Source: Microbacterium sp. W4I20 (GTDB taxonomy: Bacteria > Actinomycetota > Actinomycetes > Actinomycetales > Microbacteriaceae). From it: DNA of 64,000 bases. The position numbers and the translations under genes are program-made. The notes under the pieces were generated by a model. The model was not told the origin of the DNA. It worked only from the letters and a program-made list of their open reading frames with translations, and did no database searches. The first letter of the stretch is position 1; each line of letters starts with the position of its first letter. The stretch is taken from positions 3,658,001-3,722,000 of the forward strand of contig NZ_JAUSYB010000001.1 in the NCBI RefSeq assembly GCF_030816505.1, in the 5' to 3' direction. Positions 63,737-64,000 of this stretch are shown in pieces.

Positions 63737-64000
63737 TGGCGGGCTCGGCGCTCGCCGCGGGCGTCCTCGCCGCGGCCGCGGCGCTGTCCCTAGGACTCAC
63801 CGTGGTCGGCGGCGCGGCGGTGGTCGCGCAGCGCACGGCCGGGGCGGCGGATGCGGCAGCGCTTGCGGCCGCCGATGCCGCCAGCGGTGCGGTGCCCTCC
63901 GCAGACGAGCCCTGCACGCTGGCCGGGAGGGTGGCGCGGGCAGCCGGCGCCACCCTCACCGGCTGCCGGGTCGAGGGCTTCGTGGCGACCGTGGAGGTGC
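63736..64000 (+). CDS. TadE-like (Rv3654c-type) protein, 5' part, runs off the window
   Basis: 88 residues visible from ATG 63736, which overlaps the previous stop by one base. One membrane helix with GVLAAAAALSLGLTVVGG followed by an Ala-rich AAALAAADAAS segment and paired cysteines (CTLAG, CRVEG). It matches the secretion-associated helicase-neighbourhood TadE-like family found after tadE in actinobacteria. Confidence 0.82.
   Translation, partial: MAGSALAAGVLAAAAALSLGLTVVGGAAVVAQRTAGAADAAALAAADAASGAVPSADEPCTLAGRVARAAGATLTGCRVEGFVATVEV

Overview
The window is a chromosomal segment of a high-GC actinobacterium, most likely Microbacterium or a close relative in Microbacteriaceae. This rests on the very GC-rich third codon positions, start codons that often sit 6-7 nt behind a TANNNT -10 box (leaderless transcripts), a DUF222/HNH gene beside the SRP RNA gene, an actinobacterial 6C RNA next to a tad pilus locus, and a daptide-type RiPP cluster of the kind described from Microbacterium. 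I see no insertion sequence, prophage or CRISPR array.

Layout. 1-1.9 kb: end of a GH15 gene, then the L10 leader with rplJ-rplL. 1.9-6.9 kb: a LacI regulator divergent from a CUT1 sugar ABC transporter (binding protein plus two permeases, no ATPase) with clear palindromic operators. 6.9-12.3 kb: cystathionine beta-synthase and a cystathionine gamma-synthase/lyase, an MFS drug exporter, a PAP2 phosphatase and an acetyltransferase. 12.3-14.7 kb: an unknown membrane protein, tRNA-Ser, a DUF4406 gene and a DeoR regulator. 14.8-25.8 kb: the daptide cluster. 25.9-31.3 kb: trhO, then a leftward moxR-DUF58-transglutaminase operon and the SRP RNA. 31.6-34.6 kb: DUF222/HNH, rhomboid protease and a membrane-anchored lytic-transglycosylase-like gene. 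34.6-41.3 kb: pta-ackA and a phosphoglucomutase/GH65 phosphorylase pair. 41.4-47.8 kb: dnaX-recR-EamA, lysC, asd. 47.9-53 kb: mqo-tdk, then a FadR-type regulator and lldD. 52.2-58 kb (leftward): DUF1295, HAD-IIB, VanZ, tRNA-Pro, metallophosphoesterase and a PASTA-containing class A PBP. 58.1-64 kb: DUF4177, RidA, acs (leftward), 6C RNA, and the start of a tad pilus locus that runs off the end.

The main accessory feature is the daptide operon. A recognition protein, aminotransferase and Fe-ADH-like dehydrogenase are followed by three tiny precursors sharing an MDAP leader motif and ending in Thr, then a methyltransferase, a complete YcaO protein, an intramembrane M50 protease, a kinase-fold protein and a three-gene ABC exporter. 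The published daptide route turns the C-terminal Thr into a dimethylated 1,2-diaminopropane end group. What that route does not obviously explain here is the YcaO protein and the HGD/DWE kinase-fold protein, since the precursor cores contain no Cys and one core has no Ser/Thr except the terminal Thr.

Metabolically the window links alpha-glucoside uptake (LacI-controlled ABC transporter, GH15, GH65 plus phosphoglucomutase) with overflow and organic-acid use (pta-ackA, acs, lldD, mqo). Palindromic operators identical to the CebR-type box TGGGAGCGCTCCCA occur both by the sugar transporter and between acs and the tad locus.
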